A DNA stretch of 23,082 nucleotides, taken from positions 1 to 23,082 of the forward strand of contig JAYSUQ010000305.1 in the NCBI GenBank assembly GCA_043718985.1, given 5' to 3'. Origin of the DNA: UBA4416 sp043718985 (GTDB lineage: Bacteria; Bacteroidota; Bacteroidia; B-17B0; Aurantibacillaceae). The notes beneath the pieces were generated by a model. That model saw nothing but the letters and a program-made list of their open reading frames with translations, ran no database searches and was not told the DNA's origin. Of the stretch, positions 7,304-16,637 are shown piece by piece. The first letter of the stretch is position 1; each line of letters opens with the position of its first letter. Made by a program: the position numbers and the translations under genes.

Positions 7304-9784
7304 TTATTTTGTTAACACAACTCGTTGTACGTTTTTATCAACGCCATTTGTTACGGTTATAAAATAAATACCCTGTTCATTGTTACTTAAATCAACAGGA
7401 ACAACACCACTCGAAAATGATTTAAAACTATTAGTATAAACTGTTTGCCCAAGTGCGTTTGTAACATTAATTGTAATGTTTTGCGTGTTAGGTAACGTCA
7501 TTGCTAAATTAAATAAACCGTTAGATGGGTTTGGCATAATGTTTACATTATTGGTTAATGTATTTAACTCGGTTAATTTAGTGCTACAAGTTAAAATTGG
7601 TAAAATAGCCATATTGTTAATTAAACCACCCCAAGCAACAGTCATATCGTGCCAAGTGTTATCGCTCCACATTTCCCACGATGAGTTTGCAGTAGCGTTA
7701 AAGTCGTTAAAAATAACGGCCGTATCGCCAGCAGTTGTAGGTGTTACCACTGATAAATAGAAACCAGCAGCAGGTGCAGCAATTGGCGATGTAAATGTAT
7801 ATTTATAAGGGATTGCTAAAGTAGAATTATAGGTAACTGTTGGGTCGCCCGATAAATAACCAATATTATTAGTTGGAGTACTTGCAGTTATTAAACCTAA
7901 GTTTGCAGTTGCAGTTGCAATACCAACAATACCTGTAGGCCCAGCTGCTAACGAACCGTTATATAACTTTAAGTTTACTAATCTGCTTGCAGCACCCGTT
8001 GTGCCAGCGGTTCCGTTTTTATAAAAAACCACAACAGCACCTGTTATAAATGGCCCAGAGATATTACTGTATTTTGATGCGGCATAAAAAGTTGCTTTTT
8101 CTTGATCGTCATAACAATTAGAACCAAACACATAACCAGCTTTAGGACTACAACCTGCTGTTGCGGTATCTGTACCAGCAGCACCAACAAAAAGCGTATC
8201 GTTTGCTGCAACATTTGTTAATGTAGCATTACAAACCGCGGCAACCGTACAGGTATTAACTGTAATAGCGTTTGTTTTTGAGCTAACGGCCGTTGTGCCG
8301 CTTTGTGCCGACAATGTAATTACATAATTTGCTGCGTTTGCAAATGTAATAGTTGGCGCAGTTGAGTTGGCGTTTGGCGAAAATGTTACACCTGTTGCTG
8401 GAGATGCAACCCAAGTATAAGTTGGCGATGGACTACCAGTAGAGTTATTTGTAATAGATACTGCTGTATTATTACAAGCGCTGTTAGTCATTGTAAAAGC
8501 AGCAATTGCAGGTGTTGCAGCACCTGTAGAACATAAGCCATGAGTGCCTAATAATTTACGGTGTGTACCATTTGCCATAGCTGTTTGCGCACGCGTGCGT
8601 TGATCTTCTGTTAACATGTACATCACACCATCATCAGTGTAATCCATAAAATTCATAAACATATCGCCGTTTACGTTAGCATCTAAACCACCAGTACACG
8701 TGTTAGCTTGGTATGGATAGCCGCCAGTTGCGGTAAAGTTTTGACCAAAACCGTTACCTGTATTTGCTGCAACTGTACCACCTTTGTTTTTAGGTGTATC
8801 TGTACAATAATCTGTACCGCAACCACCACTAACATCACCACCAATGTGGCGCAAACCAAACCAATGGCCAATTTCGTGAGTTGCTGTTCGCCCTTTGTTG
8901 TATGGCGCTTGTAAAGTACCTGTATTTCCAAAACTTTTTCCCCAACACCATAAACCATCTGTTGAAGCCGTTCCTAAACCACTAGTTAAGCCAGTTAACG
9001 TTGAACCTGCAGGAAATGTAGCAAAGCCAAGTAATCCAGCTGCAGCTGCAACATCAGTAACCCAAATATTCATGTATTTTGTAGGGTCCCAAATAGTTTG
9101 AGGCTTACACACATTATTCATATAGTTAGTAAATTCGGCAGGGTTACCATCACCATTAGGATCGCCGTTTGATACATCGGCTGGGTTTTTATTAGTTACA
9201 CCTGCTGTTAACGAAAACGTTTCGTAAGCAACTCTATCAATACCAGCTACAGCCATTGTGCCACCTGTTTTGTTAATAGTTGCTAAACAAAAACTCACGT
9301 TAAAGTTTGATATTTTTACACGCCCACTTGCATCTTTATTTGCTGCTGCTAAGCCCGCTGCTGTTGCATAGGCAGCAAATGCTGTTGCTGGGTAAGTTGT
9401 AGCGTTTTGTCCTGTGCCCGCATAATCGGCATTTAAAATATTAATTTGCGATGTTGCTTGCGCATTAGATATGTTTGGATAAGTGCCTACAGCAGTAACC
9501 GACGATGATATAATATGAATTACAACAGGTATGGTGTAGTTTGCTTGCACAGCATTGCCTTTTTGTAAATCTAAATTACGTTGTGCAATTAGTTGCTGAA
9601 ACTGTGTTTCCCATTGCACATCGGGCATTTGTGTAGCACACCCACGGTTTTTAAAACGTTTAACCTCTTCTGCACTTTCGGCCAAAATTGGTTTTACTTG
9701 CTTCATGTTTTTACCTGTTTGCGCTAAAAGCGAGGAACATCCAAACGCAAATAAGGCTAATGGTTTAGTAAAATTTATTTTCAT
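7304..9784 (-). CDS. Secreted M43-family (pappalysin/cytophagalysin-like) zinc metalloprotease with T9SS sorting domain
   Basis: This 826-aa exported protease starts with a signal peptide (about 1-22, ending LLAQ). A propeptide-like region leads to a catalytic domain with the zinc motif HEIGHWFGLRH (ligands His303, His307, His313; catalytic Glu304) and a Met-turn FMDY at 379-382, the pattern of the M43 metzincins. A PKD/Ig-like domain follows (about 430-510), then a Thr/Ala/Asn-rich beta domain (about 515-735). The last 80 or so residues are a T9SS type A sorting domain (MPNPSNGLFNL, ALGQTVY, GIYFITV, basic end VLTK), normally removed on export or exchanged for a surface anchor. Cys16 lies in the signal peptide but lacks a lipobox. 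The substrate is unknown; degradation of environmental protein is likely. Genes upstream on the same strand are 183 bp away, so it is probably its own unit. Confidence 0.93.
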   Translation of the reverse strand: MKINFTKPLALFAFGCSSLLAQTGKNMKQVKPILAESAEEVKRFKNRGCATQMPDVQWETQFQQLIAQRNLDLQKGNAVQANYTIPVVIHIISSSVTAVGTYPNISNAQATSQINILNADYAGTGQNATTYPATAFAAYATAAGLAAANKDASGRVKISNFNVSFCLATINKTGGTMAVAGIDRVAYETFSLTAGVTNKNPADVSNGDPNGDGNPAEFTNYMNNVCKPQTIWDPTKYMNIWVTDVAAAAGLLGFATFPAGSTLTGLTSGLGTASTDGLWCWGKSFGNTGTLQAPYNKGRTATHEIGHWFGLRHIGGDVSGGCGTDYCTDTPKNKGGTVAANTGNGFGQNFTATGGYPYQANTCTGGLDANVNGDMFMNFMDYTDDGVMYMLTEDQRTRAQTAMANGTHRKLLGTHGLCSTGAATPAIAAFTMTNSACNNTAVSITNNSTGSPSPTYTWVASPATGVTFSPNANSTAPTITFANAANYVITLSAQSGTTAVSSKTNAITVNTCTVAAVCNATLTNVAANDTLFVGAAGTDTATAGCSPKAGYVFGSNCYDDQEKATFYAASKYSNISGPFITGAVVVFYKNGTAGTTGAASRLVNLKLYNGSLAAGPTGIVGIATATANLGLITASTPTNNIGYLSGDPTVTYNSTLAIPYKYTFTSPIAAPAAGFYLSVVTPTTAGDTAVIFNDFNATANSSWEMWSDNTWHDMTVAWGGLINNMAILPILTCSTKLTELNTLTNNVNIMPNPSNGLFNLAMTLPNTQNITINVTNALGQTVYTNSFKSFSSGVVPVDLSNNEQGIYFITVTNGVDKNVQRVVLTK

Positions 9785-9967
9785 AATTTATTTTTTTATT
9801 TCAGTTAAACTCAATAAGCCGATTTTAACCAAATGTTTAGTTGTTGCTAATATATTAAATTGTAAGTAAAAAAGTAAACTTTTAATTAAAAACAATTTTG
9901 TTGTTAGATAAAGTATAATTATTATTCATTTGCCTTGTTTTAAAGCGAATTAACAACTAATTAAGTA

Positions 9968-10675
9968 CTAAAAATAAATCCCAAATACTGTAGGCTTTTT
10001 GAAAAAATCAGGTATCGTTAATTTTTTCCAAGCTAAAGTGGTGTTAACGTTTATGCACTCGTTAGTTAGTGTTACATCGGTGGCAACTAAAATTTGAGAT
10101 GCTGGTTGTAATGTGTTTAATAAATCATCAAATAAAGATTGGTTACGGTAGGGTGTTTCGATAAAAAACTGAGCTTGTTGTTGTTTAATACAAATTAATT
10201 CGAGTTCTTTTATTTTTTTAATTCGAGCTAATTTTTCAATGGGTAAATAACCATTAAAGGCAAAATTTTGCCCATTAAATCCGCTGGCCATTATTGATAA
10301 CACTATTGCGCTTGGCCCAACCAAGGGTACAACTTTAATGTTTTTTTGATGTGCTAATTTAACAATTTCGGCACCAGGGTCGGCAATGCCAGGACAGCCC
10401 GCATCGCTCATTAAACCTATGTTTTTTCCAAGTAAAATGGGTTGCAAAAACTCATTCATTTCTTTTTTATCGGTATGTTTATTAGTAATAAAAAACTCGG
10501 CCTTGCTAATATCATTGTAACCACATTGTTTTAAAAACGCACGACTTTCTTTTGCGTTTTCGGCAATAAAATTTGTAAGTGTTTTAATTAAATCAATATT
10601 TTTTTTTGGTAGCACGTCTTCAATGGCGCATTCGCCTAAGCCTACGGGTAATAAATATAAAGTTCCTAAATTCAT
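9968..10675 (-). CDS. SAM-dependent methyltransferase, RsmI-related (tetrapyrrole methylase fold)
   Basis: At 235 aa it is shorter than E. coli RsmI (286 aa). It has the fold's landmarks: N-terminal GTLYLLPVGLGE, the glycine-rich SAM site GLMSDAGCPGIADPGAE (about 92-108) and VPLVGPSAIVLSIMASGF. RsmI 2'-O-methylates C1402 of 16S rRNA. This protein resembles a shorter, divergent Bacteroidota branch in which the usual N-terminal pattern is replaced by one containing FIAENAKESRAFL, so RsmI activity is possible but not shown by the sequence. The ATG is 1 nt past the recQ stop, so translation is probably coupled. I found no convincing hairpin terminator between its stop and the metalloprotease gene. 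Confidence 0.88.
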   Translation of the reverse strand: MNLGTLYLLPVGLGECAIEDVLPKKNIDLIKTLTNFIAENAKESRAFLKQCGYNDISKAEFFITNKHTDKKEMNEFLQPILLGKNIGLMSDAGCPGIADPGAEIVKLAHQKNIKVVPLVGPSAIVLSIMASGFNGQNFAFNGYLPIEKLARIKKIKELELICIKQQQAQFFIETPYRNQSLFDDLLNTLQPASQILVATDVTLTNECINVNTTLAWKKLTIPDFFKKPTVFGIYF

Positions 10676-10676
10676 G

Positions 10677-12608
10677 TTAGTTGTTTAATGAAATGTTTTT
10701 TTCGTTATCGCAATTTAAAACGCCATCATCTATTAAATTATTAATGGTATTAATTAAACTCGATTGATTAATGTGATGAAACGTTTTTACTAACGCATCT
10801 AAAGTTAAAGCAGCTGGAGCAAGTAATTGTTTAATTTGTATTATTAAATTCTCATCAACGGTTTCGTTTTTTTGTTTTTCTAAACAAACATCGCAATAAT
10901 TGCAATCGTTGTAATGGTTTTCGTCAAAGTAATGTAACAGCAACCTACTGCGACAAATGTTTTTTTCGTTTACATAATTTAAAACGCTGTGTATGCGTTG
11001 CAACGTTTTTTGTTTAAGAATTGGATAGTTTTTTAATTGAATTTTATCGAGTTTTAAATTTAATCGATTTTGTAAAAAAATTAATTTAGGTAAATTACTT
11101 TGAGGTATAAAACTAATAACGCCCTGTTGGTGTAAATATTCTAATTGACGTTTTAATTCATCTTCTGATATTTTTGCTCGGTAGGCTAAATCTTTTTCTT
11201 TTATACGGGCATAATCTTCAAATAAACCACCATAACTTCGTAGCAATGTTTTAATTAACGGCTCATGCTTAGGATGCTTTAATTCAAAATTATATACGTC
11301 TTCTTTGCGCATTATTATTCGCACTTTAGCAGGCTCAAAACCAGCATCTAAAAACGAAACGTAATCTTCTTTTTCTAAACATTTAATTGAATTATAAAAT
11401 GTTAAGGCTTTTAGGTTGTAGTTTTTACAAACGGTTTCAATATCTAAATCAACCGTAATGCCTTCGCCAGCATTTACAGCAATTTGAAAATAATTAAAAA
11501 TAGCCGAGTAACATTGGTTTATTTGCTCAACGGTTGGTGTTTTTTCTTCAAATTGGGTTAAAATATTTGCCTTATCTAAATTATTCACTAATAAAATAGC
11601 ATAAGCGGCTTGCCCATCTCGTCCAGCTCGCCCAGCTTCCTGAAAGTAGGCCTCTAAACTTTCGGGCAAATCTAAATGAACCACAAAACGAACATTTGGC
11701 TTATCAATTCCCATTCCAAAAGCATTGGTAGCAACAATTACTTGTTTTCTGTTTTCAATCCAATCAAGTTGTATTTGGTTACGCTTAGCGGCATCTATGC
11801 CTGCATGGTAATAGTTACTACTTATTTTTTTTTGTTCTAACCACTTACTTATTTCTTCCGTTTTTTTTCGGTTTCGCACATATATTATACCCGAGCCACC
11901 AATGTTTTTAATAGCCCTAAGCAAGCGTTCGTATTTATTTTCTTCGAGTTGTACAACATACCTAATGTTTTTGCGCTCAAACGATTGTTTAAAAACTTTT
12001 TGATTTTTAAATAATAGCTTGTCTTGAATATCCTTAACAACTTCGTTGGTTGCACTAGCGGTAACGGCAATTATGTTAACCGTAGGAAAGTATTCTCGTA
12101 GTTCGGCAATTTTTAAATAACTCGGCCTAAAATCGTAACCCCATTGCGATATGCAGTGCGCCTCGTCTACAGCAATTAATCCAATTGGTAAATACGACAG
12201 CTTTTGTCTAAAATTTTCGTTTGCTATCCTTTCGGGCGATACATAAATAAACTGCACGTGGCCTAAAGCGGCGTTATTAAGCGCGACATCAATTTCGTTA
12301 AAACTCATAGATGAGGTAATGGCAACAGCACTTATGCCTTTGTTTTTTAGGTTTTGAACCTGATCGTTCATCAAAGCAATTAATGGCGATATAACCAAGC
12401 AAGTTCCGCCAACAACTAAACCAGGAATTTGAAAACAAATAGATTTACCGCCCCCGGTTGGTAATAAGGCAAGGGTATCAATTTTATCGGTTACAGCAGT
12501 TACAATATCGCTTTGCAAGGGCCTAAATTCATCAAAGCCCCAGTGCTTTTTTAAATACAATAAACTATTTTGTGTGTTACTTAACAAATTATGATTGGTT
12601 AACGACAC
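10677..12608 (-). CDS. recQ: RecQ-family ATP-dependent DNA helicase (Bacteroidota type, no HRDC)
   Basis: A 643-aa SF2 helicase that unwinds DNA 3'-5' in recombination and repair. Helicase motifs include FRPLQ (28-32), Walker A TGGGKS (51-56), DEAH (148-151) with HCISQWGYDFRP, TNAFGMGIDKP (294-304) and QEAGRAGRDG (323-332). Zinc ligands are Cys552, Cys569, Cys572 and Cys575, the CX16CX2CX2C spacing of E. coli RecQ, but about 170 residues later in the chain. The intervening region (about 365-545) looks like winged-helix plus linker, and no HRDC domain follows the zinc site. The start is GTG at 12608; there is no in-frame ATG before the conserved core, and a start a few codons further in cannot be excluded. 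It forms an operon with the methyltransferase gene. Confidence 0.94.
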   Translation of the reverse strand: MSLTNHNLLSNTQNSLLYLKKHWGFDEFRPLQSDIVTAVTDKIDTLALLPTGGGKSICFQIPGLVVGGTCLVISPLIALMNDQVQNLKNKGISAVAITSSMSFNEIDVALNNAALGHVQFIYVSPERIANENFRQKLSYLPIGLIAVDEAHCISQWGYDFRPSYLKIAELREYFPTVNIIAVTASATNEVVKDIQDKLLFKNQKVFKQSFERKNIRYVVQLEENKYERLLRAIKNIGGSGIIYVRNRKKTEEISKWLEQKKISSNYYHAGIDAAKRNQIQLDWIENRKQVIVATNAFGMGIDKPNVRFVVHLDLPESLEAYFQEAGRAGRDGQAAYAILLVNNLDKANILTQFEEKTPTVEQINQCYSAIFNYFQIAVNAGEGITVDLDIETVCKNYNLKALTFYNSIKCLEKEDYVSFLDAGFEPAKVRIIMRKEDVYNFELKHPKHEPLIKTLLRSYGGLFEDYARIKEKDLAYRAKISEDELKRQLEYLHQQGVISFIPQSNLPKLIFLQNRLNLKLDKIQLKNYPILKQKTLQRIHSVLNYVNEKNICRSRLLLHYFDENHYNDCNYCDVCLEKQKNETVDENLIIQIKQLLAPAALTLDALVKTFHHINQSSLINTINNLIDDGVLNCDNEKNISLNN

Positions 12609-12642
12609 AAAAATACAATCCTTCTTAGTAAAACCTATTTTT

Positions 12643-12706
12643 TACCAGTTATATACAAAAAGCTACCAGTTACAAAGTCAAACCTACCAAATATGAACTT
12701 GTGGTA
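12643..12706. repeat. Direct TACCA repeats at 21-bp spacing, possible operator
   Basis: TACCAGTTA occurs at 12643-12651 and exactly again at 12664-12672. A degenerate copy, TACCAAATA, is at 12685-12693. Starts are exactly 21 bp apart, two turns of the DNA helix. An inverted TGGTA at 12702-12706 closes a dyad with the third copy. The position between divergent recQ and the TonB-receptor gene suits a transcription-factor site; the factor is unknown. Confidence 0.5.
12679..12686 (-). promoter_or_regulatory. Candidate -7 element for recQ operon
   Basis: The minus strand reads TAGGTTTG, a full TAnnTTTG match, about 70 nt upstream of the recQ GTG. It overlaps the third TACCA repeat. No clear -33 TTTG is visible at the usual distance, so support is weak. 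Confidence 0.3.
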
Positions 12707-12824
12707 TATTAAAAAACTTAATTAACGTAAATTTGGTTAAAATCTGTTATTTTTAATAGGCTTTAACAAAATAAATTAGGAAATTATACTGTAGAATGTC
12801 AGTAAATTACAAAAAACACACAAA

Positions 12825-12860
12825 TAAATTTGCAGTAGTTGCCTATCATTTATATATTTA
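12825..12860 (+). promoter_or_regulatory. Candidate promoter of the TonB-receptor operon
   Basis: TAAATTTG at 12825-12832 fully matches the Bacteroidota -7 consensus TAnnTTTG and would give a leader of about 60 nt. Alternatively its TTTG (12829-12832) acts as the -33 element for TATATTTA at 12853-12860, a 7/8 match 20 bp downstream, with a leader of about 35 nt. A second TAAATTTG lies at 12728-12735. Which one is used cannot be decided by eye. Confidence 0.4.
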
Positions 12861-12900
12861 TCCGCTCGTAAAAAATTGAACACAACTAAAAATTGTTAAT

Positions 12901-15900
12901 ATGTTAAGAAAAATTTACCTATTCGTTGCCATCGTGTTGATATCAGGCGTTTCTGTTATTGCTCAAAATGGAGGTGCTATTAAAGTTTTATTAAAAGATA
13001 AATCTAATGGCGAAACAATACCCTTTGCAAACGTGGTGGCTTACCAAAATGGCGTGCAAGTTGGTGTAGGAACTACCGATATGGATGGTTATGCAATGAT
13101 TAAGCCATTAGCACCAGGTAAATACGATGTAAAAGGTGTTTATGTTGGTTTTCAGGCCCAAGAAATTAAAGGTATTGTAGTTAGTAACGATAAAACATCG
13201 TACCAAACCATTGAGTTAGCAAATGGAGACGGTGTTAAGTTAGATGAGGTAATGGTTATAGAATACCAAGAACCGTTAATAGATCCAGATACAAAATCGG
13301 GGGGTACTGTTACCCGCGAAGAATATCAAAACATGGCCACTAAAAACATTAACTCTGTTGCGGCAACTACAGCAGGTGTTTTTCAGGCAGATGAAGGTGG
13401 AGATATTAATGTGCGTGGTGGACGTACCGATGCTACAACTTATTTTGTTGATGGCGTTAAAGTTATAGGTGGTTTAGGTGTACCACAACAAGGTATTGAA
13501 CAGTTACAGGTTATTACAGGTGGTTTGCCAGCTCAATATGGCGATGCAACATCTGGAGTTATATCGGTTACAACACGTGGCCCGCAAAGCAATTTTTTTG
13601 GAGGGGTTGAGTTAATTTCATCCCAGTTAACCGATAAATATGGTTACAACTCAATTGGTTTTTCGGTTGGTGGCCCTGTTTGGCAAAAAAAAGATAGCGC
13701 TGGCAATAAACAACCCGTAATTGGTTTTATTTTATCTGGACAAGGTACATACGAAAAAGACCCCGACCCATCTTATGTAAAACTGTGGCAAGTAAATGCA
13801 GATAGATTAAAAGAACTTGAGAACAAACCACTAAGATTATTAACATCTAACGACCCAACAAAAGAAGATTCATACCAGTCTGAAGCGCAATTTTTAACTA
13901 AGGACGACATGTATCAAACTAAAGTTCGCCCAAATGTTGCGAGCAGATCTGTACAGTTAAATGGTAAGTTAGATTTTAAAATATCAAAAAACACCAACTT
14001 AACATTAGGCGGTGCTTTCGATTATTTAAATAAACATAATACTGCATTTAGTTTTATGTTATTTAATCCGAGTAATAATTCTCAAACAATTGAAAGAACT
14101 TGGAGAACGTTTGGAAGTATTCGACAAAAATTTGGTACAGCTCAAACCTCGGTTGAAAAAGAAAAAGCGCAATCGGTTATCTCAAATGCTTACTTTACGT
14201 TTTTAGGTTCGTACGAAAATAAATATGCAATTACTCAAGATGACTCTCATAAAGACAAAGTTTTTAGATATGGTTTTCAAGGTAAATATGTTGATCAAAC
14301 AAATTATAATCCATTAAACAACAGTGGCTCAGTGGCTCGACCTTATTTTAACCAATTGACAGGCAGCGTTGATTCGGCTTGGGTATTTATTGACCCAGCT
14401 GCTAATGATAAAAAAATTACGTTTGAGGCTGGTAATTATAATCCAATTACAGCAAACTACTCTACTCAAATTTTAGATCATTTTGGATCAATTAGATCGA
14501 TGGTTGATGATAGAATTGGACCTGCAATAATTAATGGCGAACGACCGACGGGTGTTAACTCCCTGTTTGATGCAATAGGTCGCCAATCTAATTTTAGCAC
14601 TAAACAAGAAAACACACAGGTTCGTTTTTCCTCAAGTTTTTCGGCTGACATCAAAAACCATGCAATACAAATTGGAGTTGAATATGATCAGCGTACTGAA
14701 AGAAAACACCAAACGTCTGCAATCGCATTATGGCAACGCATGCGTTTGTTAGCAAATGCACATGTTAGTTCTAATGCCGATTTGGCAAACCCAATAAATT
14801 TAGGCCGCTTAAATCCTAACTCTCAATATGATTACATCACATTTAACCGAGTTGTAGATTTAACTAAAGAAACTCAAATTGGCAAGTCTTTACGTGAATA
14901 TTACGGTATTGGCGAAGGAACGTTTATTAATACTGATGCCTTAAGTCCAGATGATTTATCACTCGATATGTTTAGTGCATCTGACTTATTACTTGAAAAC
15001 GTAGACCCATTAGTTACTTATTATGGTTATGATTATACTGGTAAAAATAAAGTTAAATCGAAAACATCTTTCGAGAAATTTTTAAACGATAAAGATAGTA
15101 AGGGGAATAATTTATTTACTGTAGGTGCCTATCAACCAATTTATGTTGCGGGTTACATACAAGATAAGTTTGATTTTAAAGACATTAAATTTAATGCCGG
15201 CTTACGTGTAGATCGTTTTGATGCGAATCAAAAATCGTTAAAAGATCCATTTTTATTTCACGAAGCTTATACAGCTGGCGAACTTAGCGAAGCGAGACCT
15301 GCAAACATTAAATCTAACTACGTAGTGTATGTTGACGAAAGCGATAAAACATTAGGATACCGTGATGGATTTACTTGGTATAACGTTGAAGGAAAGCAAA
15401 TATCTAGCCCTGATTTAATTTTAGCAGGTAACGGAAAAAACATACCAAAACTTAAAGACCCTACCTATGCTGCTTTAAATAACTTTAGTGAATCAGCTTT
15501 TGAAGATTACAAACCTCAAATTAATGTAATGCCTCGTTTAGCTTTTTCTTTTCCAATATCTGATGTAGCAAGTTTTTCGGCACATTACGATGTATTGTAC
15601 CAACGCCCAATTGTTGAATTAGGAAACAACAGATTTGATCCCTCCGATTTTTATTTTTTTAATGCAGGTTCTGGAAATAAATTTATTGCAAATCCAAATC
15701 TAAAACCCGAAAAAACAATTGATTATGAGGTTGGTTACTCTCAGGTTTTAAACGAAAAGAAAAACGCTGCAATAAAAATTAATGCTTTTTATCGTGAAAT
15801 GAGAAATCAAATTACTGTAATGCAGTTAAAAGGATCTTATCCACAAACTTATCGTACTTACGTTAACCGCGATTTTGGTACCGTAAAAGGAATGACAATA

Positions 15901-16620
15901 GCTTTTGAATTACGTAGAACTATGGGCTTAATGTTTAACGCAAACTACACTTTACAATTTGCAGATGGAACTGGTTCTAGCGCAACATCTGGCGCTAATT
16001 TAGCAAGCTCGTCTCAGCCAAATTTACGCGCAACATTACCATTAGATTATGACCAACGGCATAATTTTGTAGTAACATTTGATTATCGATTCGCAGATGG
16101 TAAAGATTACCGCGGTCCTCAAACAAATCGTACCAAAAAAGATGGTTCGAGTCAAAGTATACAATGGTTAAAAAACACTGGAGCTAACTTAACATTATTA
16201 ACAGGTTCAGGCACTCCTTATACCAGAACTAAAAATGCAAATTTAATTGATAGAAATGGAGGCACTGGAAAAACCGGAATTCTTGGCTCATTAAACGGCT
16301 CAAACAAACCCTTTCAGTTTAGAGCTAATTTACGAGTTGATAAAAACGTTGAATTAACTTGGGGTAAAGGTGGCGACGATAAAAAATCGGCTAACTTAAA
16401 TGTGTATTTACAAGTATTAAATTTATTTAACACTAAAAATATCCAAAACATATACACATTTACTGGTAATCCAGACGATGATGGTTATCTAACCAGCGCT
16501 TCTGGTGCCCTTCAATTTAACACACAAGCCGAAATAGATCAATATAACATCTTTTTAAATAACCCAAATAATTATTCACGACCCCGTACAATTCGTATAG
16601 GCCTTACTTTAGAATTTTAA
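12901..16620 (+). CDS. TonB-dependent outer-membrane receptor with N-terminal carboxypeptidase-regulatory-like domain
   Basis: This 1239-aa protein has a signal peptide (about 1-21, ending VIAQ). A CarboxypepD_reg-like beta domain follows (about 26-108; IPFANVVAYQNG, PLAPGKYDVKGVYVGFQ), then a TonB-box-like strand (LDEVMVIEY, 114-122) and the plug (about 130-230; INVRGGRTDATTYFVDGV, IEQLQVITGGLPAQYGDA). The rest is a large 22-strand-type beta barrel ending in LTLEF, with the C-terminal aromatic residue typical of outer-membrane barrels. Such receptors import large or scarce ligands using ExbB/ExbD/TonB energy. No SusD-type lipoprotein follows; the next gene, 17 nt on, encodes a giant exported protein, followed by a PorV-like barrel. 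The substrate is not evident. The barrel is longer than in siderophore receptors and in the size range of SusC-like or peptide/polymer importers. Confidence 0.93.
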   Translation: MLRKIYLFVAIVLISGVSVIAQNGGAIKVLLKDKSNGETIPFANVVAYQNGVQVGVGTTDMDGYAMIKPLAPGKYDVKGVYVGFQAQEIKGIVVSNDKTSYQTIELANGDGVKLDEVMVIEYQEPLIDPDTKSGGTVTREEYQNMATKNINSVAATTAGVFQADEGGDINVRGGRTDATTYFVDGVKVIGGLGVPQQGIEQLQVITGGLPAQYGDATSGVISVTTRGPQSNFFGGVELISSQLTDKYGYNSIGFSVGGPVWQKKDSAGNKQPVIGFILSGQGTYEKDPDPSYVKLWQVNADRLKELENKPLRLLTSNDPTKEDSYQSEAQFLTKDDMYQTKVRPNVASRSVQLNGKLDFKISKNTNLTLGGAFDYLNKHNTAFSFMLFNPSNNSQTIERTWRTFGSIRQKFGTAQTSVEKEKAQSVISNAYFTFLGSYENKYAITQDDSHKDKVFRYGFQGKYVDQTNYNPLNNSGSVARPYFNQLTGSVDSAWVFIDPAANDKKITFEAGNYNPITANYSTQILDHFGSIRSMVDDRIGPAIINGERPTGVNSLFDAIGRQSNFSTKQENTQVRFSSSFSADIKNHAIQIGVEYDQRTERKHQTSAIALWQRMRLLANAHVSSNADLANPINLGRLNPNSQYDYITFNRVVDLTKETQIGKSLREYYGIGEGTFINTDALSPDDLSLDMFSASDLLLENVDPLVTYYGYDYTGKNKVKSKTSFEKFLNDKDSKGNNLFTVGAYQPIYVAGYIQDKFDFKDIKFNAGLRVDRFDANQKSLKDPFLFHEAYTAGELSEARPANIKSNYVVYVDESDKTLGYRDGFTWYNVEGKQISSPDLILAGNGKNIPKLKDPTYAALNNFSESAFEDYKPQINVMPRLAFSFPISDVASFSAHYDVLYQRPIVELGNNRFDPSDFYFFNAGSGNKFIANPNLKPEKTIDYEVGYSQVLNEKKNAAIKINAFYREMRNQITVMQLKGSYPQTYRTYVNRDFGTVKGMTIAFELRRTMGLMFNANYTLQFADGTGSSATSGANLASSSQPNLRATLPLDYDQRHNFVVTFDYRFADGKDYRGPQTNRTKKDGSSQSIQWLKNTGANLTLLTGSGTPYTRTKNANLIDRNGGTGKTGILGSLNGSNKPFQFRANLRVDKNVELTWGKGGDDKKSANLNVYLQVLNLFNTKNIQNIYTFTGNPDDDGYLTSASGALQFNTQAEIDQYNIFLNNPNNYSRPRTIRIGLTLEF

Positions 16621-16637
16621 CTACTAAATTTTTTAAC

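Noticed and set aside
8683..9101. Overlapping open frames on both strands inside the metalloprotease gene
   Set aside because: They fall within the catalytic domain of the M43 protease. Their low-complexity translations follow from its Thr/Ala/Asn-rich codons.
9719..9784. Lipoprotein signal in the metalloprotease N-terminus (Cys16)
   Set aside because: The residues before the cysteine (AFG) do not fit a lipobox, and the T9SS sorting domain already explains surface delivery. A normal signal-peptidase site after LLAQ fits better.
9785..9967. Possible terminator or promoter between the methyltransferase and metalloprotease genes
   Set aside because: Only a weak 6-bp stem (AAAAGT/ACTTTT) and a 7/8 -7 match with no -33 partner are visible; neither is enough to call.
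12608..12615. TATTTTTG on the minus strand as recQ promoter
   Set aside because: It matches TAnnTTTG but touches the GTG start, so transcription would begin inside the coding region. Probably chance in AT-rich DNA.
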